Positions 11,791 through 24,791 are shown, counted from the first letter of the stretch. The stretch: 64,000 bases of DNA from Helicoverpa zea (GCF_022581195.2 NC_061471.1:7378001-7442000), one strand, 5' to 3'. Program-made: numbers and translations. Notes: generated from the sequence alone by a model not told the origin.

Positions 11791-13986
11791 ATTTGAAATA
11801 GTACTGACTAATAGTACCTGAAATACTCTGATTCAAAAAAACAAAAAAAAAATAGACTGATCTGATATTCTTAATTTCGTCTTTTCCATTCTTTAACATT
11901 GTCATCCATAACCCCTTCTTCATCCATATTTAATGCTGTAAAGTGAGTAGGTTTTTCCCCGCCTCCCGTGTGTAGCATGAGTAAGAATGTTTTCTTCTGT
12001 TCAAGCTAAACTTTAACCTTAATTAATACACAGGTTTTCATACCGTATGTTATAAATAAAATGAGTCAGTCAGTCAAAGCTTAGATAAGTCGGAGCAAGA
12101 CCTAAGTCGTAAACATTGACCATTTTCCTGAATATAGGCTGTTAATTATTTTGTAAGGCTTCAGTAAACAAAGGAAACATAAAACTCCAGCATGAAGTTT
12201 TTATGACACCTTAGCAGTACAATCAAGCAGCTGAACTATCAAATAACAACAACAACAACACAAGACAGAAATATGCCTTTTAGATTATCTCAGCTGAGGT
12301 CTTAAGCATATTCTGTTCATTTCATTCGCCGTCATTTTAAGATATCGAATAAAATATCAATAGCATGAAGTCTCCAACATAATCCTAATTGTTGATACTT
12401 CTAAGGTCCCAGAACGTTGAACTTTGTTGGCTTAGACGCAACGATAATTAAATCAAACAATCGCGGTCCGTTACTGGATAGCAGCCAAGTTGCGCCACAC
12501 ACAACCCATACATTTAATAGGAATTTACTACTAACGTCGTTACCCTGATAAATGCTATCTTAATCTTTGACTGCACAATTTTGAACTGTTCTTACCTATG
12601 TAGGGCATTCTCTAATCCGACAGAGAAGCATTGTTTAAGGAATGTAGTTCATTGGACTAAGGTAGTCAACAGTAGGATGAACTTTGACGAAAATTAATCC
12701 AAGAACTGGTAGGAGATAAACGTTTTTGAGAATTTCAGCGTAGTTTTAAATTTAACATTGATCAGTTTTCAGGACAAGGTTTACGGAAAATAAATACATG
12801 TATGAGCTAATACAGCATCATTTGAAAAAACAATGTGTTCAGATTTAAATGCATTTAGCATTAGAATTGTCAATTAACAATAAGGTTATGTTTATGAATA
12901 CGGATTACTCGTCCAGTTTCCTCTTATTGCAAATAATAAAAACATTTTTTGCTATGCAGACCACAGTCAGACTTATTTGCAAGTATAGCACGCGCGGATT
13001 TTATTTAACATGGCCCAGCCACGCGCTTGAAACCGCATTGACGTCACAACACACAGCATGTTCATACAAATTGAATTGCATCCTTGATTTTTAACTCACT
13101 TTTTTCACTTTAAAATGCAAATTTTACTTTAGCACCTTTTTAATGCGGTACGTGTCCCGAATGATGTTAGTTCAAGGTTTTTATTACACAAATAAGATCG
13201 ATCTCATGCTGATATCGATCGGAACAAAATGAGTCATTCTTATATTACGTCATTCGTTTTTCCTATGGGATTATCCGGAATAATATCCCTTGGTCCTTGG
13301 TATTATTTCTAAACAATTTTAATAAATAGAATCCATAATTGGGAAAACCATGCTGATCATTGTTTTTCGCTAGTTGCTAGGAACGTGAAATATTTTCTGA
13401 GCAACCAAAGTCTCTAAAACTTTTTATTGCCTGAAATGTATCCAGAAATAAGCGGAGCGTTAACTCTGTTTCTATTAACGTCCTCCATCCAAATTCTAGC
13501 AGTTTGTTGGTAGATGCAAAATTATTTAAATATGCAAATATAGCTTATTCATCATCCAGCATGTGCGGAATATGACAGTTTTAAGTAAATTGCAGCTCGA
13601 CCATGCATGAACGTGATTTATAAACGTTGGAATTGTAGCTACAGCTGCATTGCAAACGTCCAATTTGTCCTTTAATTGATAAGGACCGAATGACGCTGCT
13701 GGTGCTGTTTGCAAACAAGGCTATTTCAATTTAAATATTGTGAAAACTCGGTCAAATAAAGCTGAAATGCTCCCATACAAGCGAATATCATAATGAGAAA
13801 AAGGTTGCTCCCAAAATTCTTTTGCTTTTTTTATTTGAAAATAAAACAACGTATCCATCGATAACCAAAGAGTATGCAAACTCCCCCACTTTGTAAACTA
13901 TTCCTATTGAACGACTTAGACTACCCTAGAAATCTACAACATAATAACCACAACACAATATGACTAATCTTGTATCCCCTTTACAG

Positions 13987-14159
13987 TTCCTGAGTCGGAA
14001 TCTGAACACCCCAAGATGCAGAACCCTGAAGGTATGGAGGAGGTGTCCACCGAACTGTCGTACATGAAGGCTTTGGACGGATTCGTACTGGTGCTGTCTC
14101 AGCAAGGAGACATTGTGTACTGCAGCGAAAACATTGCTGACCATCTGGGCGTTTCTCAG
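13987..14159 (+). CDS. sima: HIF-1alpha (sima), bHLH end and PAS-A start
   Basis: The exon follows the bHLH exon in phase: C plus TT gives Leu, so the protein continues VSLLPESESEHPK. It then enters PAS-A with YMKALDGFVLVLSQQGDIVY and CSENIADHLGVSQ, matching the family signature (L)KALDGFVxVLxxxGDxxYxSxN. PAS-A supports heterodimerisation with ARNT and partner specificity. The acceptor is ccctttacAG at 13985-13986 and the donor is GTAAGA at 14160. The last codon, CAG, is complete, so the exon ends in phase 0. An acidic, low-complexity stretch of about 17 residues (PESESEHPKMQNPEGME) links the two domains. Residues 63-120 of the window-encoded protein. Intron 10206-13986 separates it from the bHLH exon. 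Confidence 0.96.
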
Positions 14160-15140
14160 GTAAGAAAATCTTTGGTTATTCGATTCAGCAAAAAAGAGCC
14201 CAGACCAGAAAGTTACAGACATTGTATGAGATTTACAAGTAATATCAGGGCGAAAGATATTTATTTCTTCATTTTTCCATATTCCTGCAACGTCTCAAAA
14301 ACATATTTGTTGCGTCCACATTTTTCAATCCAATTCATAATGTATGTAATCCAATTCTAAATTGTTGTAAGATTTCCCAGATACAAAGCATTTCAGAATC
14401 AGCTGATAGGATAAAACTGTTAATATTAGGAAACTGTATAACATACAAGACGTTGATATCAGATAAGGTAGTCGTAAGCTCTCTTGACCTTATTAAAGGT
14501 GCCGAAATTTTCGGTACTTTACATCGAAGAGGCGGTATTGAGCTATCTATACCAATTAGATAGTCTACTAGGTTTTAAAAAGATTTTATTTGCAGTTACT
14601 ACATAGATATTCCCCATGTACACTTACCGTCCGTAATTTCAATCAACTCAAATTTTTCTGCTCTCAGGTCTATTAACGTTTCGCTAGAAGAAAAACAACA
14701 TTTGAGTGTCTAATATTAAATGGGCCACAAATAATAATACTTCACAATTGAAAAATCTAATAATGTGTTATAGGATACTAATAATAAAATTATCATCTGT
14801 AAAGGAAAAATACATAAGGAAATCGGTACCTATAAATATTATAAGCGTGACGGCACGTGCCGCTAACCAATTTAATTAAATAAGTAGAAGTTATAAATTA
14901 AGTGGCGCTAACTAACGCGTCTATGTAATATCTATATACATATAGTCTATACCTATAGACATATATAGTACGCCTACATAATATAGAGTACATACAATAT
15001 TCTATTTTAGAGTTCGGTAGGAAAGCCTACTCGCCTCTGCGGTCTTTAAAATAAATTCTTTTAAAAGTCAATATCAAAAGGGTAATTAATTGAAAAAGCA
15101 GGATTTGACCGCGATTCTATTAGTAGCAAACTGAACGAAA

Positions 15141-15372
15141 TTATAGTTCGGCCATTCAGAGAATGCGTTCCTGACACGTCGCGATTGAACTGACGACGTA
15201 ACTTTGCAATGGCGTTGCAGTTACGATAAAAATATTTTTGCTGGTTGTTTACCGTTTTAACAATTGAGGAGCATTAAAACAACATTATTATATCAATAAT
15301 CAATGAATGTAGTTACGTCGTCAGTTCAATCGCGACGTGTCAGGAACGCATTCTCTGAATGGCCGAACTATA
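15141..15372. mobile_element. 232-bp MITE with ~60-bp perfect inverted repeats
   Basis: The left arm TATAGTTCGGCCATTCAGAG (from 15142) and right arm CTCTGAATGGCCGAACTATA (to 15372) are exact reverse complements for about 60 bp, through GCGTTCCTGACACGTCGCGA. The interior (ATGGCGTTGCAGTTACGATA to CAATAATCAATGAATG) is the reverse complement of the right arm region of the longer element at 42131-43100. It is therefore a deletion derivative of that element, inserted in the opposite orientation. Confidence 0.85.
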
Positions 15373-15640
15373 GAATCTGTTTATTTTCTAGTCTATTTCT
15401 GGTGGTGGTGATTCTAAAACTTTTTAGGTAATATATCACAAACATCAAAAAGTCTTATTTTTCTGGGTTGCTTGCGTAGCTTCAGATTACACTTGTGTAT
15501 CTGAAAAAGTAATTTGCACTGATCTTATCACTGTGTTATCTATTTCAAAATCACAATATACATAAAAACAAATTAGATATAATCATAATAATATTGCGTC
15601 ATGATGAAAATTATTATTAACTATCTATGTTATGTTATTA

Positions 15641-15770
15641 CCGGGTTGCCCGGGTTAACTGGGTTGAGGAGGTCAGATAGGCAATCGCTCCTTGTAAAGC
15701 ACTGGTACTTAGCTGCATTCTGATAGACTGGAAGCCGACCCCAACATAGCTGGGAAAAGGCTCGGCAGAT
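15641..15770 (+). mobile_element. 5'-truncated SINE
   Basis: GGGTTGCCCGGGTTAACTGG, AGGAGGTCAGATAGGCAATC, TGTAAAGCACTGGTACTTAG and CTGGAAGCCGACCCCAACAT match, in order, the body of the SINE at 51005-51391 (there on the minus strand). The tRNA-like head is missing, as usual for truncated SINE insertions, and the GATGATGATG-type tail has decayed. Confidence 0.8.
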
Positions 15771-16650
15771 GTTTTAATTTCATGTGTTATTATTATTGTG
15801 TACCCACCTTACGCCTTACGAGATTTTGTCACTTTAAAACATAGTAATTTCTCTAACGTTATTTAAATTATGTAAGTCTTTATCAAAGATCACATAATTT
15901 TTATAACCCTTTATACTATTTACTACAATTTGACGTCAATGCAAAATCGTACGATTCACGATACATTTTTAAGTAAGCACAGTGCCAATGCGATAATCAT
16001 AGATAATATTTTCCTTGACTAAAAGCTATATCATCATGACGTGACAAATTTTTGTGATTTTTCAAAAATGCTATAAAATTAAAAAAAGCTGCATATAGTA
16101 ATTTCGATTGTGTGAGGTTTTTGTAGCTGACTGTACATTAGTGAACATATGTATTTTTTTTAATATGGTTTCGTCCGCAATCGAACCCACATAGAAGATC
16201 AAATGATTCAAATCGAGAACTGACTTTTTAAACCTTTTCAAAAATGATTGAAAGTGCTTCTCGCAATTAGGCTTATATAGTTTAACGAATTTGATTAAAG
16301 CGCTTAAATTGGATTGATCGTAATATCGTTAATCAAAGTATTTTGAGGGTTTTCCCTATAGCGGCTTCTATTTATTCTCATGATCTATCCCTTTTCTCAT
16401 GAAGTGAATGAAACGCTCAAAATATTAGGTACAGTTTTGAATTTATCTTAGATTTTGTTTCGTTTAAGTATGAGGAAAATTCCGTTTTCTTGAGATTAGG
16501 CATAATTCTCCAGACATGGATAAGCTTCGTATGATTCTTATCTGTCTTGAGAGGAGAGGACATTTGTAGAATATTTTTGTTACTTTGTCTGAATACACAA
16601 TGCAGCTTTTGGAAAATCGACACTATTTATAACTCAGTGTGGCTCATTTT

Positions 16651-17443
16651 TAACCGACTTCCCAAAAAGGAGGAGGTTATCAATTCGGCCGGTATATTTT
16701 TTTTTTTTTTTTTTTTTCTATGTATGTACATCGATTACTCCGAGGTTTATAGACCGATTTACGTGATTCTTTTTTTGTTCGACTCGGAATAGCTGCCAGT
16801 TGGTCCCATAGTCATCAGGTCAGGATCTGATGATGGAAACCCTGAGAAATCGAGGGCAACCTTCGAAAGTTGTAGGCATACATAGGGTAAAAACTTGACA
16901 CTCAGGTGTACGCCTAAAAGCACTATTCAACAGTGAAGATTTGGAGCTGATCTGATGATGGAAACCAGAGAGGGTCGAGGGAACTCGACAACTGAATATG
17001 TAAACTACCTCGTGTTTGGGCTTAAATTATTTGTATTGACAAGACCTTTGCAACAGTCAAGGTTTGGAGCTGACCTGATGATGGAGACCAGAGAAAGTCG
17101 AGGGAACTCGACAACTGAATATGTAAAATACCTCGTATTTGGACTTATATTCTTTGTATTGATGAGAACTTCCCACTTGTATGGATAGTGACAACTATTC
17201 GTATCACTGAAAAGCTTTAAATAAAAAACTTTTTTACAAAAAAATTAAACCGACTTCCCGAGACACTAAAAAGCAAAAAAAAAAACTATTTTTAGGTGCA
17301 TCGGCCTAGAAGTCGGTGGCAAAATTAACTTAGTAACATCCATAAGACACCGACTTCTAGGCCGATGCACCTAAAAATAGTTTTTTTTTTTGCTTTTTAG
17401 TGTCTCGGGAAGTCGGTTTAATTTTTTTGTAAAAAAGTTTTTT
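16651..17443 (+). repeat. lepidopteran dispersed repeat, copy 1, with hairpin end
   Basis: The repeat begins TAACCGACTTCCCAAAAAGG, has a poly(T) run at 16698-16718, then three tandem units of about 123 bp (each with TCTGATGATGGAAACC or CTGATGATGGAGACC and TCGAGGG; from about 16822, 16947 and 17070). It ends in a near-perfect hairpin: left arm about 17226-17320, right arm about 17347-17443, both containing AAACCGACTTCCCGAGACAC or its complement. A second, interrupted copy lies at 25764-28165. The start AACCGACTTCCC and end GGGAAGTCGGTTTA are mutually inverted. No transposase is present; the family is known to me from other Lepidoptera, but I do not assign a class. Confidence 0.8.
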
Positions 17444-19369
17444 ATCCCAAGTAATTGTGTCCGTATTTGGAGCTGTTGTTTAAAAACAAAAGCAAGGTTC
17501 CTACATATTGACGTTGTGCTTTTATTTAATAGAAACAACAAAGGCTAGTCAAGCAACCAATGTCATGGTTCAAATGGCTGCCTTACAAACTCGTTCAACC
17601 TGTTTGGTTAAAGCTGCCATTTGTATTTGTCTCAGAAGCATTTTAATCCCAACGTCGAGTTCTATACCTAACTGATAAATCGTTTTGTTGCTTTTGTTGT
17701 GACACTGACGTAAAAGGTAATCTATACTAATAGAATAAAGAATTCTTTTTTGTTTCTTTGCACCCTTAAGGCTTCGAACCCACTGAACTGATTTGAAAAT
17801 TATTACACAGTTGGAAAGCTGCACTCTTCCGGAGTAACATAGGCGTACGCATTTTATCCCGGTATTGGTAGTATTGCCCAAGGAACGCGAGTGAAACCGA
17901 AGGCAAACAAGGCTACTAAAACTGAGCTACTAACCGAAGGCTAGTAAAAGATATACATAGGTACGATGCGATGAGCATCCGTGTCGCTTGTTAATTCGAA
18001 AAACAGGTGTGGCATCGTATTTTCCCAAATGGGTATGACGAGATAAACAATTACGTCTATGTGTAATCATTAACATCATCATTAAAGGATTAAAACATTC
18101 CTCATTTCATGCACAGATTATTTTATTTTCAATATTAATCAATACGCAACTTATATCCGCAAACAAGTAGTGTTATCTGTCTTATCAGACGTAATATTTC
18201 AGTTGAATAACAGCCCTTAAGGTCTTAGTCATAAGGGTTTTAATGTCTAGAGTGTAGAAGCACATGGTCTTACACGAGTGTTCACTAGAGACGCGCGGGC
18301 GCATGTAGGTCGACGAACGTTCGACGTCATTTCAGGCGCGCGAATGGAAGATTTTATATGTATGTGTTCTGTGTTATAATAATGTCGGGACACTGTTATA
18401 ATAATGTGTGTACTTGACACTTAAATTGGTTCAGTAGCTTTGGCATAAAATCGCGACTGACAAACATAGTAGCTTCTCCTTTTACATTGAATTAGAGATG
18501 AACTTTGTGCTAAATGTTATTGCATCTCTAGTGCGTTTTAACATCTGTGTAGCTTCAACCCGCATAGTACAATTATAACATGTAGCAGGAATCCGAAGTA
18601 GCATTTCCAGACATAATATTTAGGTGCATTCCTAGGCTTACCTACTAATTGCGGATTTCAATAACCTGTGTATCTGTTTATGTGCTTTGTAGAGATGGAA
18701 TTTTGTCAAATTAATGTCAAATTCCAATGTCTAGTAAGAAAATCTACAGAAAGACAGAACTGAAATCTGCTCCGAAACGATGACAACTCTATTCAAAACT
18801 AGTATGATAACTTTTTCTAATCGTAAAACAATTTTCTGTATAATATACGCATTTTACACTAAATTAGCATACAATTACATTTTCTGATGACGCAGAGGCG
18901 CCTAGATTAATACGCATGGCGACGAAGCGTCAAGACATTCATTCTTAGAAATTAGCTGTTTGTTTTCAATTTGTTGGCAAGCGTTTTTTATAAGGAAATA
19001 GGGGCTTTTTGGTCAAAAGGCTATGCTGTTGCATTGTTGGACAAAATTCTGTTACCTGAATTATAGTAGGTATGGCCAATGCTGCCTGCTGTAATTATGT
19101 TTTTTTTGTAAAAAATATTTGACACTGACACTGACACTTTTCCAAAAAACAAAAGTTTCAGTTTTATTTATTTTTTACATAGTAGATATACTACAATACT
19201 TACTTATAACCTCATCTTTATTGTAATTTTTGATAGCGTTAGCTGTGGATAGCGTTATTTCTTTTGTCTTTGAGTATATTCAGCTATCAATAGCTAACTC
19301 GCGTTTGACTTCTGGAAATCTGTAAATAAGTCAATAAAACTCAAAAAATATTACATCTCTTAACTTCAG

Positions 19370-19540
19370 ATGGAGATAATGGGCCAGAGCGTCTTCGAGT
19401 TCAGCCACCCTTGCGACCACGACGAAATTCGCGAGGCTCTGCGTTCCACCAGCTCGGGCCGTCGTGACCTGCTGCTGCGCCTCAAGTGTACCCTGACTAG
19501 CAAGGGGAGGAATGTGCACCTTAAATCTGCTTCGTATAAG
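19370..19540 (+). CDS. sima: HIF-1alpha (sima), PAS-A core
   Basis: Exactly 57 codons, phase 0 at both ends. The exon carries the middle of PAS-A: GQSVFEFSHPCDHDEIREAL, then LLRLKCTLTSRGRNVHLKSA and SYK. The family motif H-P-C-D-H-(D/E)-E and the strand motif (R)xKCTLTxRGRxxxxKSA are both present, as in vertebrate HIF-alpha. The acceptor is ctcttaacttcAG at 19368-19369 and the donor is GTATGA at 19541. Because it is symmetric (171 nt, phase 0-0), skipping it would keep the frame but delete the heart of PAS-A. Residues 121-177. Nearby intron sequence shows no competing coding exon. Confidence 0.96.
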
Positions 19541-22500
19541 GTATGAATTCCATTGGTAATAAATTAGTAAGTCTCTCAGCTAAGCGAAGAGATGATAAGT
19601 GTCTGACTGATCAGAAAATGTACCCAGGTGTCCTCGGTAGATTAATTCAGGATAGATGTAAATAGACTGTCACTCCTTATAGCACTTACTAAATGTTTTA
19701 AGTTCCATTGTGAGATTCATCAACAATTGTAAAATAAAACAGCAAATTATGTCTCTATTATGTATTGTAGAACATCAAAAATACGAAATAATTAGAAAAT
19801 AGTATGTCACTGTTTATTTTTCTGCTGATGAGCATCCCAATATCTAAGCTAGATATAAAGCTTCAAGATGTTTAACTGGCATTGTTGTTAGCATACACTA
19901 TTCTAATCAAATGCGTTACACCATAGATGGTTTAAAAATAAATACATTGCAAAAATGGCGTCTACCCTTTCACGACACCATAAACCTTGGGTTGTAGACG
20001 TCATTACATTTATATTGATGAGTCATTCATACTTATTGTCATAACGAGGTTTTATATGGACCGTCTAGCCCATTATTTTAATCCTCATTATAATTGTATA
20101 TTACGAAATCAATTAGTGTTATGCGCTTATGGTTAAACTGTACAATAAATTTTGATTTGGTTTAGAGTACAGGATGTTTTTGACATCTATAAATACAAGG
20201 ACAACAGCTCGCTTGTTAATTAATAAGTATATAAAATACCATTAATTTTAATGTGGAATTACAAGTTTATTGCAAAATCATCGCTCATGTAATGTTGTTA
20301 TTATTGTGGTCATTAAATATCTATAAACTTCAGCCATATAAATGTCACGTTATAAACTATGTGAAATCATTTTAAATTAGACCAAAGCTATGAAAAATTA
20401 TAAGGGCTAACTGAGGCAACAAATTGAAAATTTCTTCAGAAAAATAGTAATAGTAGGGTGTAAGACATTTGTGTATACCTTAGAGTAAAATGAAATGAAT
20501 TGGAATAACATGTTAAAGATACGATCAAACGAAAGGCAGAATATTGTAGAGACAAAATCTTCCCGAATTGAGATAACGGTAATTATAAAAAAATAGCATG
20601 TATCTCTATAGATTGAAAAATATTGTGTAATGCTAATTGGGTAACCAGTTCTCGAATTCTTAATGTAGAATTGATGAAGTTTGATAAACCTTGAACTCTG
20701 TCAAAAATATTGTGTCCAAGGAAATAAAAATATATTACTTCCTAATGTATTATAATAATCTCCTGATGTTATAAAGGTAAAAGTTTTGAAGAAATATACT
20801 TTTGCAAAATAAGAAAAAATATTTTCACCTTCAAACAATATTATTTAACAAATAAAATACAATAAGTTCAAGTAAATATGACATAACTCATACATGAGTA
20901 TCTATTTAGCAAATTGCAATAATTTGTGACTGTCTTTCAAGTCATTTAATTTTTCCGTTGCATATAAGTATACACACGGACTTCTAAATGAAGGCCAATT
21001 ATACAATTATTTTAGAAATACATACCTACAGTTTTTCTAAGAAAAATTCTAAAGAAATGTCTGAATAGGTTCGAGTTTAAAAGCATGTTTTGCTTGGCTG
21101 TGTTCGATGTAGCATAAAATAATTATTACAACAACGACAAGGATCAATTTTATTATGCGCTTTATTAGTTTTAATCTGTAGACATAATATAAGATGAATT
21201 TTAGGTGTTTGTTTGTGTAAACATTTATTACATAAACCTAAGTGCCTATAGTTACGATCGGCATCATTTACACAATTCTCACGAAAATCAGCCCTGAATA
21301 TTTTCTTTCTGAAATGTACGTAAAATTGCCACTTAGTAGATTCGTAAACTGTAGATTAGTACTCAGAAGTCATTGACACGAACACAATACTATCGTACGA
21401 TACAATCCTATGCTGGGTTGCATAATTACGTAACTTATTTACGCATTAGTAAATTACCCACTAATGTGAAAAGCATTCCTCATGTATTACTCATTTTAGT
21501 TGCCAACGTTACTGCATTTAAGTTTTATTAGACGGGTAATATATTGTAGTTAGGTTTGAAAATTACCTTTATTGCGGGAAATTAAATATTTAATATCGGA
21601 CCATTATGAGTAATTACATCTGCATACATCTGAAATGTTATTTTTTTTGTTTTAGTAATTTTCCTGTCCATGTTTCATGCTTCTGAATGTACTTATCATT
21701 TTTTTAAATTTAAGAGCTTATTAACACAATAAAGCACAATATAAATTGTGATAACGAATGGGCATTTCAAAATAGGTATCCAAAGCCAAGAATGAATCAA
21801 GAGTTGAATTTAAGGGATCATTGAGGTAAAGGATCCCATTATTAGATATTGAAGAATCTTGGTCTAAACAGAGATAACTCTTACTTAATAAAAGTACCAA
21901 CTTTCTCTTAATAACTGTAGTTCTTATAACCTTGCCAACGAGTGTAATATGCCTATATTGATTTAACCTAGAAGCAAGCTAAGGTTAGGTAATCATTTAT
22001 ACCGTACATTTTGACAAACATTTGGCAATGGACCAGAACTTATCGAAACTTTCTAGAAGGTTGAGAAGTTAATCATATTGTAAATATTACAAACGTTAAA
22101 TTACACGTAAATTCATGATCATCAATCAATATTGCAGAATGTATTTTCTATGGTTTTATCACGGAAAACAAGCATTTAATAAATAAGTCCTGTTTCCACC
22201 TGTGGAACCATTGTTACTGCTTTATTACCAGCTTCACCGCATATAAAATTGGGCATAAGGATTGACTGGGAAAAACTTAGGTTGGCAGAAGCCTTTTTAT
22301 ATACCTAAAACAAAGCAACCACCGGGTTACTACAGAGGGCGCTCAAATCAGTTGCCACCTCGTGATTCAAGTAAAAAGTGTGCAAAACATTTAATCATAG
22401 TAATAATAGTTGCTTTTCAATGCTTCGCCCGTGTCTCAAGGTAACTTCTTCCCAAACCAGGATACAATTTGACTCACAGACGACATGGCTGTCAATTGGT

Positions 22501-22576
22501 ATCTAAAACTTCACAAAAACTCTTTACAATTTATTTTAGAATAAACGATGAAATAAATATATTTTCTTGTACACAG
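19541..22576 (+). other. sima: HIF-1alpha intron, 3.0 kb
   Basis: GTATGA...AG intron between the PAS-A exons. AT-rich; I see no mobile element, RNA gene or extra exon in it. Confidence 0.85.
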
Positions 22577-22806
22577 GTGATCCACATAACTGGTCACATG
22601 CTGATGCCTGGTGACGACAAAGCCGAACGCAACAACAATGAAGACAAAAAGCCTGACGCTGATGATAAGAAGGCTACCAGGAATGGAACCCTGGTAGCTG
22701 TGGGCAGACCCATCCCGCACCCATCTAACATCGAGATACCGTTGGACAGCAAGACTTTCCTGTCCAAACACAGCTTGGATATGAAGTTCACTTATGTTGA
22801 TGAGGC
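22577..22806 (+). CDS. sima: HIF-1alpha (sima), PAS-A end, linker, PAS-B start
   Basis: The exon begins VIHITGHMLMP, the last strand of PAS-A. A hydrophilic linker follows, rich in Asp, Lys and Asn, of a kind that varies in length between HIF proteins. It resumes with VGRPIPHPSNIEIPLDSKTF and LSKHSLDMKFTYVDEA, the conserved opening of PAS-B (family pattern FLSRHSLDMKFxYxDE). The acceptor is ttgtacacAG at 22575-22576 and the donor is GTGAGT at 22807. It enters in phase 0 and leaves in phase 2, with GC completed by G of the next exon (Ala). Residues 178-253. The frame is open upstream of the acceptor back to 22469, but that stretch is intron. Confidence 0.95.
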
Positions 22807-24791
22807 GTGAGTATATTTCACTATTTTTGTATATAATGTTGGCAGGCCCTCTGCGGGACTGTTCAAAAGAGTTACCGCGGCCCTGGTACACAAAAAGTTC
22901 AAGAAGAATCATGGTCGGTTTTAGTCAGTAAAAGTCTGACTTGCTGTACCAACATCAGGAGGGATCATCTGATGATCACCAAAAAAGGTGTTATATAGCT
23001 GTTTGACTGTATAGCTATTTGGTGCGATAGTTGACGTTGCTATTAGTAATGTAGGCAGTTCTGTTCCTTATGGGTACTTGACCCTAAACTCAAATGAGTA
23101 TCGGGGCGTTCTCCTTGAGCGTAAAAAATCCGAAGGAACGAGAACTCTAGATCTAATTGTAAAGTAAATAAAAACAAAGGCTGAAAAGTGTGAAAGTGAC
23201 GAAGCTAGCGTCTATTTAGTATGTAGTTCTAAAATTTTGAATTAATACTGACTTCTACAAGACGATAGGCATAGGCAACACGTTTCTTTTCTGTCTTCCT
23301 AAAATGAGTGGTCCATTTCATGAGGGTCGATTTCAGTCCATTTTCAGCTATCAACTTCAGAAGACTTGCAATCAAAGTAACAAGCCAATGCGAAAAAGCT
23401 CATTGAACTTTGAGACTGTATTAAACATAGCGGTATAATTCTCGTACAATTAATAGATTAGAAATGAGTCGATCGGTTGAAGTAGGTATACTTTTTAAAC
23501 GTCAAAAATAATGATAGTGATGTGACACGTTTTTTCGCTGTATTTATGTCGACAATATAAATAGTTTATGAAATAGGAAATAACCTGCCCAAATATCGCT
23601 TATAAGATTTGCATAATTTTACCCGACCGAATAAGGAGATAGCCTATGTTTTTCGCGCGTATGAGTGATTTGTCTTTGCATTAAAAAATAACAAATCATA
23701 TATCTTGCGGACAACACGTGTAAGCTTATGTTTACGAAGCTAAAAATGTGATCCTGGACACACGTCAGGTTACGGTCAGATTTCACCCCAGAACCAAACA
23801 TAGTGCTAGTTCTAATTTTAACGCGTTCCAAAAGATGGCGCTGTTACCAACTCCGTTATCCTCAGTATTACCTGACCGAATTTAGGTTGCGCGTCGCCTA
23901 TTGTGTTCTAGTATTTACGACGCGCAACTTAACCCAGCCGTGTAATATCAACAAAAATATCACCTTCAAATGTATTTTGTAGGTTAAACATGAAGCTATT
24001 TCGCGGTTTTGTACACAGTCCGCGATAAACTGACGTGGAAATAGTTTGATGCTCGAGTAGCTCCTTGTTTCTATGTGTGGTGATGTGTACCAGTTTTTGT
24101 GATAACAAATAATGTGTTTGTGTTCAAAATAGTTCGTAATTTGTGTGTTTCTGGTTCTGGATTCTGTGAGAATGGCGGGATATTTGAACTTAACAGCTGT
24201 AAGTAGTATTTGGGAAGGATACGTTGATGTTAAAGCTTGATATTGTTAGGGATTGGTGTTTTGGATTCGTTTAGATGATGAAATATTGGGTATGTGCAAA
24301 GGACGACGATGGGAGTGGCGGTAGGTCATTCAAGGTTATCTATGTAGGTACCGGCAAGCTATACCAGCATGGGTTTTGCAGGTCACATTGGGGGTGACCT
24401 TTGGAACTTTATGGCTTCCTGTGGCCTAATTTTAAAGATGTGTGAACTATTCGTCGTTTGTTATCATTAAACGAGTTTGTGGATCACCTCAGTTTGAATG
24501 TTAGGATAATATAAAAGTTTTAATCTAATTGATTTAAGTAAATCTAAATATTAATAAAATATTCTTGTACCGGTATGCTCATCTCAATATTATTCCTGGC
24601 AGTTATTTCCAGTATTTACTAATATTTTGCAACATTTTGATATAATTATGAAATATGGCTAAAAAAAATGTATTTTAATGTAAAACTGCAGATGTGTATT
24701 TAAGAGCCCATTTCAACGCGTATATATTTAAATCTAAAAATAAACATCGTTTAATTAAGCAAGTGATAATATTCCGACGAATTTGTTCCAG
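22807..24791 (+). other. sima: HIF-1alpha intron, 2.0 kb
   Basis: GTGAGT...AG intron. It contains a dispersed repeat fragment (22840-22995), a short hairpin around GGTTGCGCGTCG (23886) and CGACGCGCAACTT (23919), and a first-exon-like segment ending at 24198 (see findings). Confidence 0.8.
22840..22995 (+). repeat. dispersed repeat fragment
   Basis: GTTACCGCGGCCCTGGTACA, CATGGTCGGTTTTAGTCAGT, AAAGTCTGAC and GGAGGGATCATCTGATGATC form a block that resembles a widespread lepidopteran repeat (pattern CATGGTGGGTTTTAGTCAGT then AAGAGTCTGAC then GGGTCAT). It begins about 35 bases after the donor of the 22577-22806 exon. The call is by memory of the family, and its borders are approximate. Confidence 0.45.

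Larger units (their letters stand above)
10206..13986 (+). other. sima: HIF-1alpha intron, 3.8 kb
   Basis: GTAAGT...AG intron. It holds a fold-back MITE (10723-10864), a SINE-like fragment (11634-11790) and an (AAC)n run near 12246. Just after the donor there is a weak tandem duplication of about 61-63 bp (TTTAGGGTCCTA at 10232 and 10293; AGAATAGT at 10280 and 10343). The rest is unremarkable. Confidence 0.85.
14160..19369 (+). other. sima: HIF-1alpha intron, 5.2 kb
   Basis: GTAAGA...AG intron within PAS-A. It contains the 232-bp MITE, a truncated SINE and dispersed repeat copy 1. A 12-bp palindrome CGGCACGTGCCG with an E-box core lies at 14851-14862. No other exon is supported. Confidence 0.85.

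Noticed and set aside
16955..17188. 77-codon frame with internally repeated peptide
   Set aside because: Lies in the 123-bp tandem units of a dispersed repeat; the period (41 codons) explains the peptide repeat.
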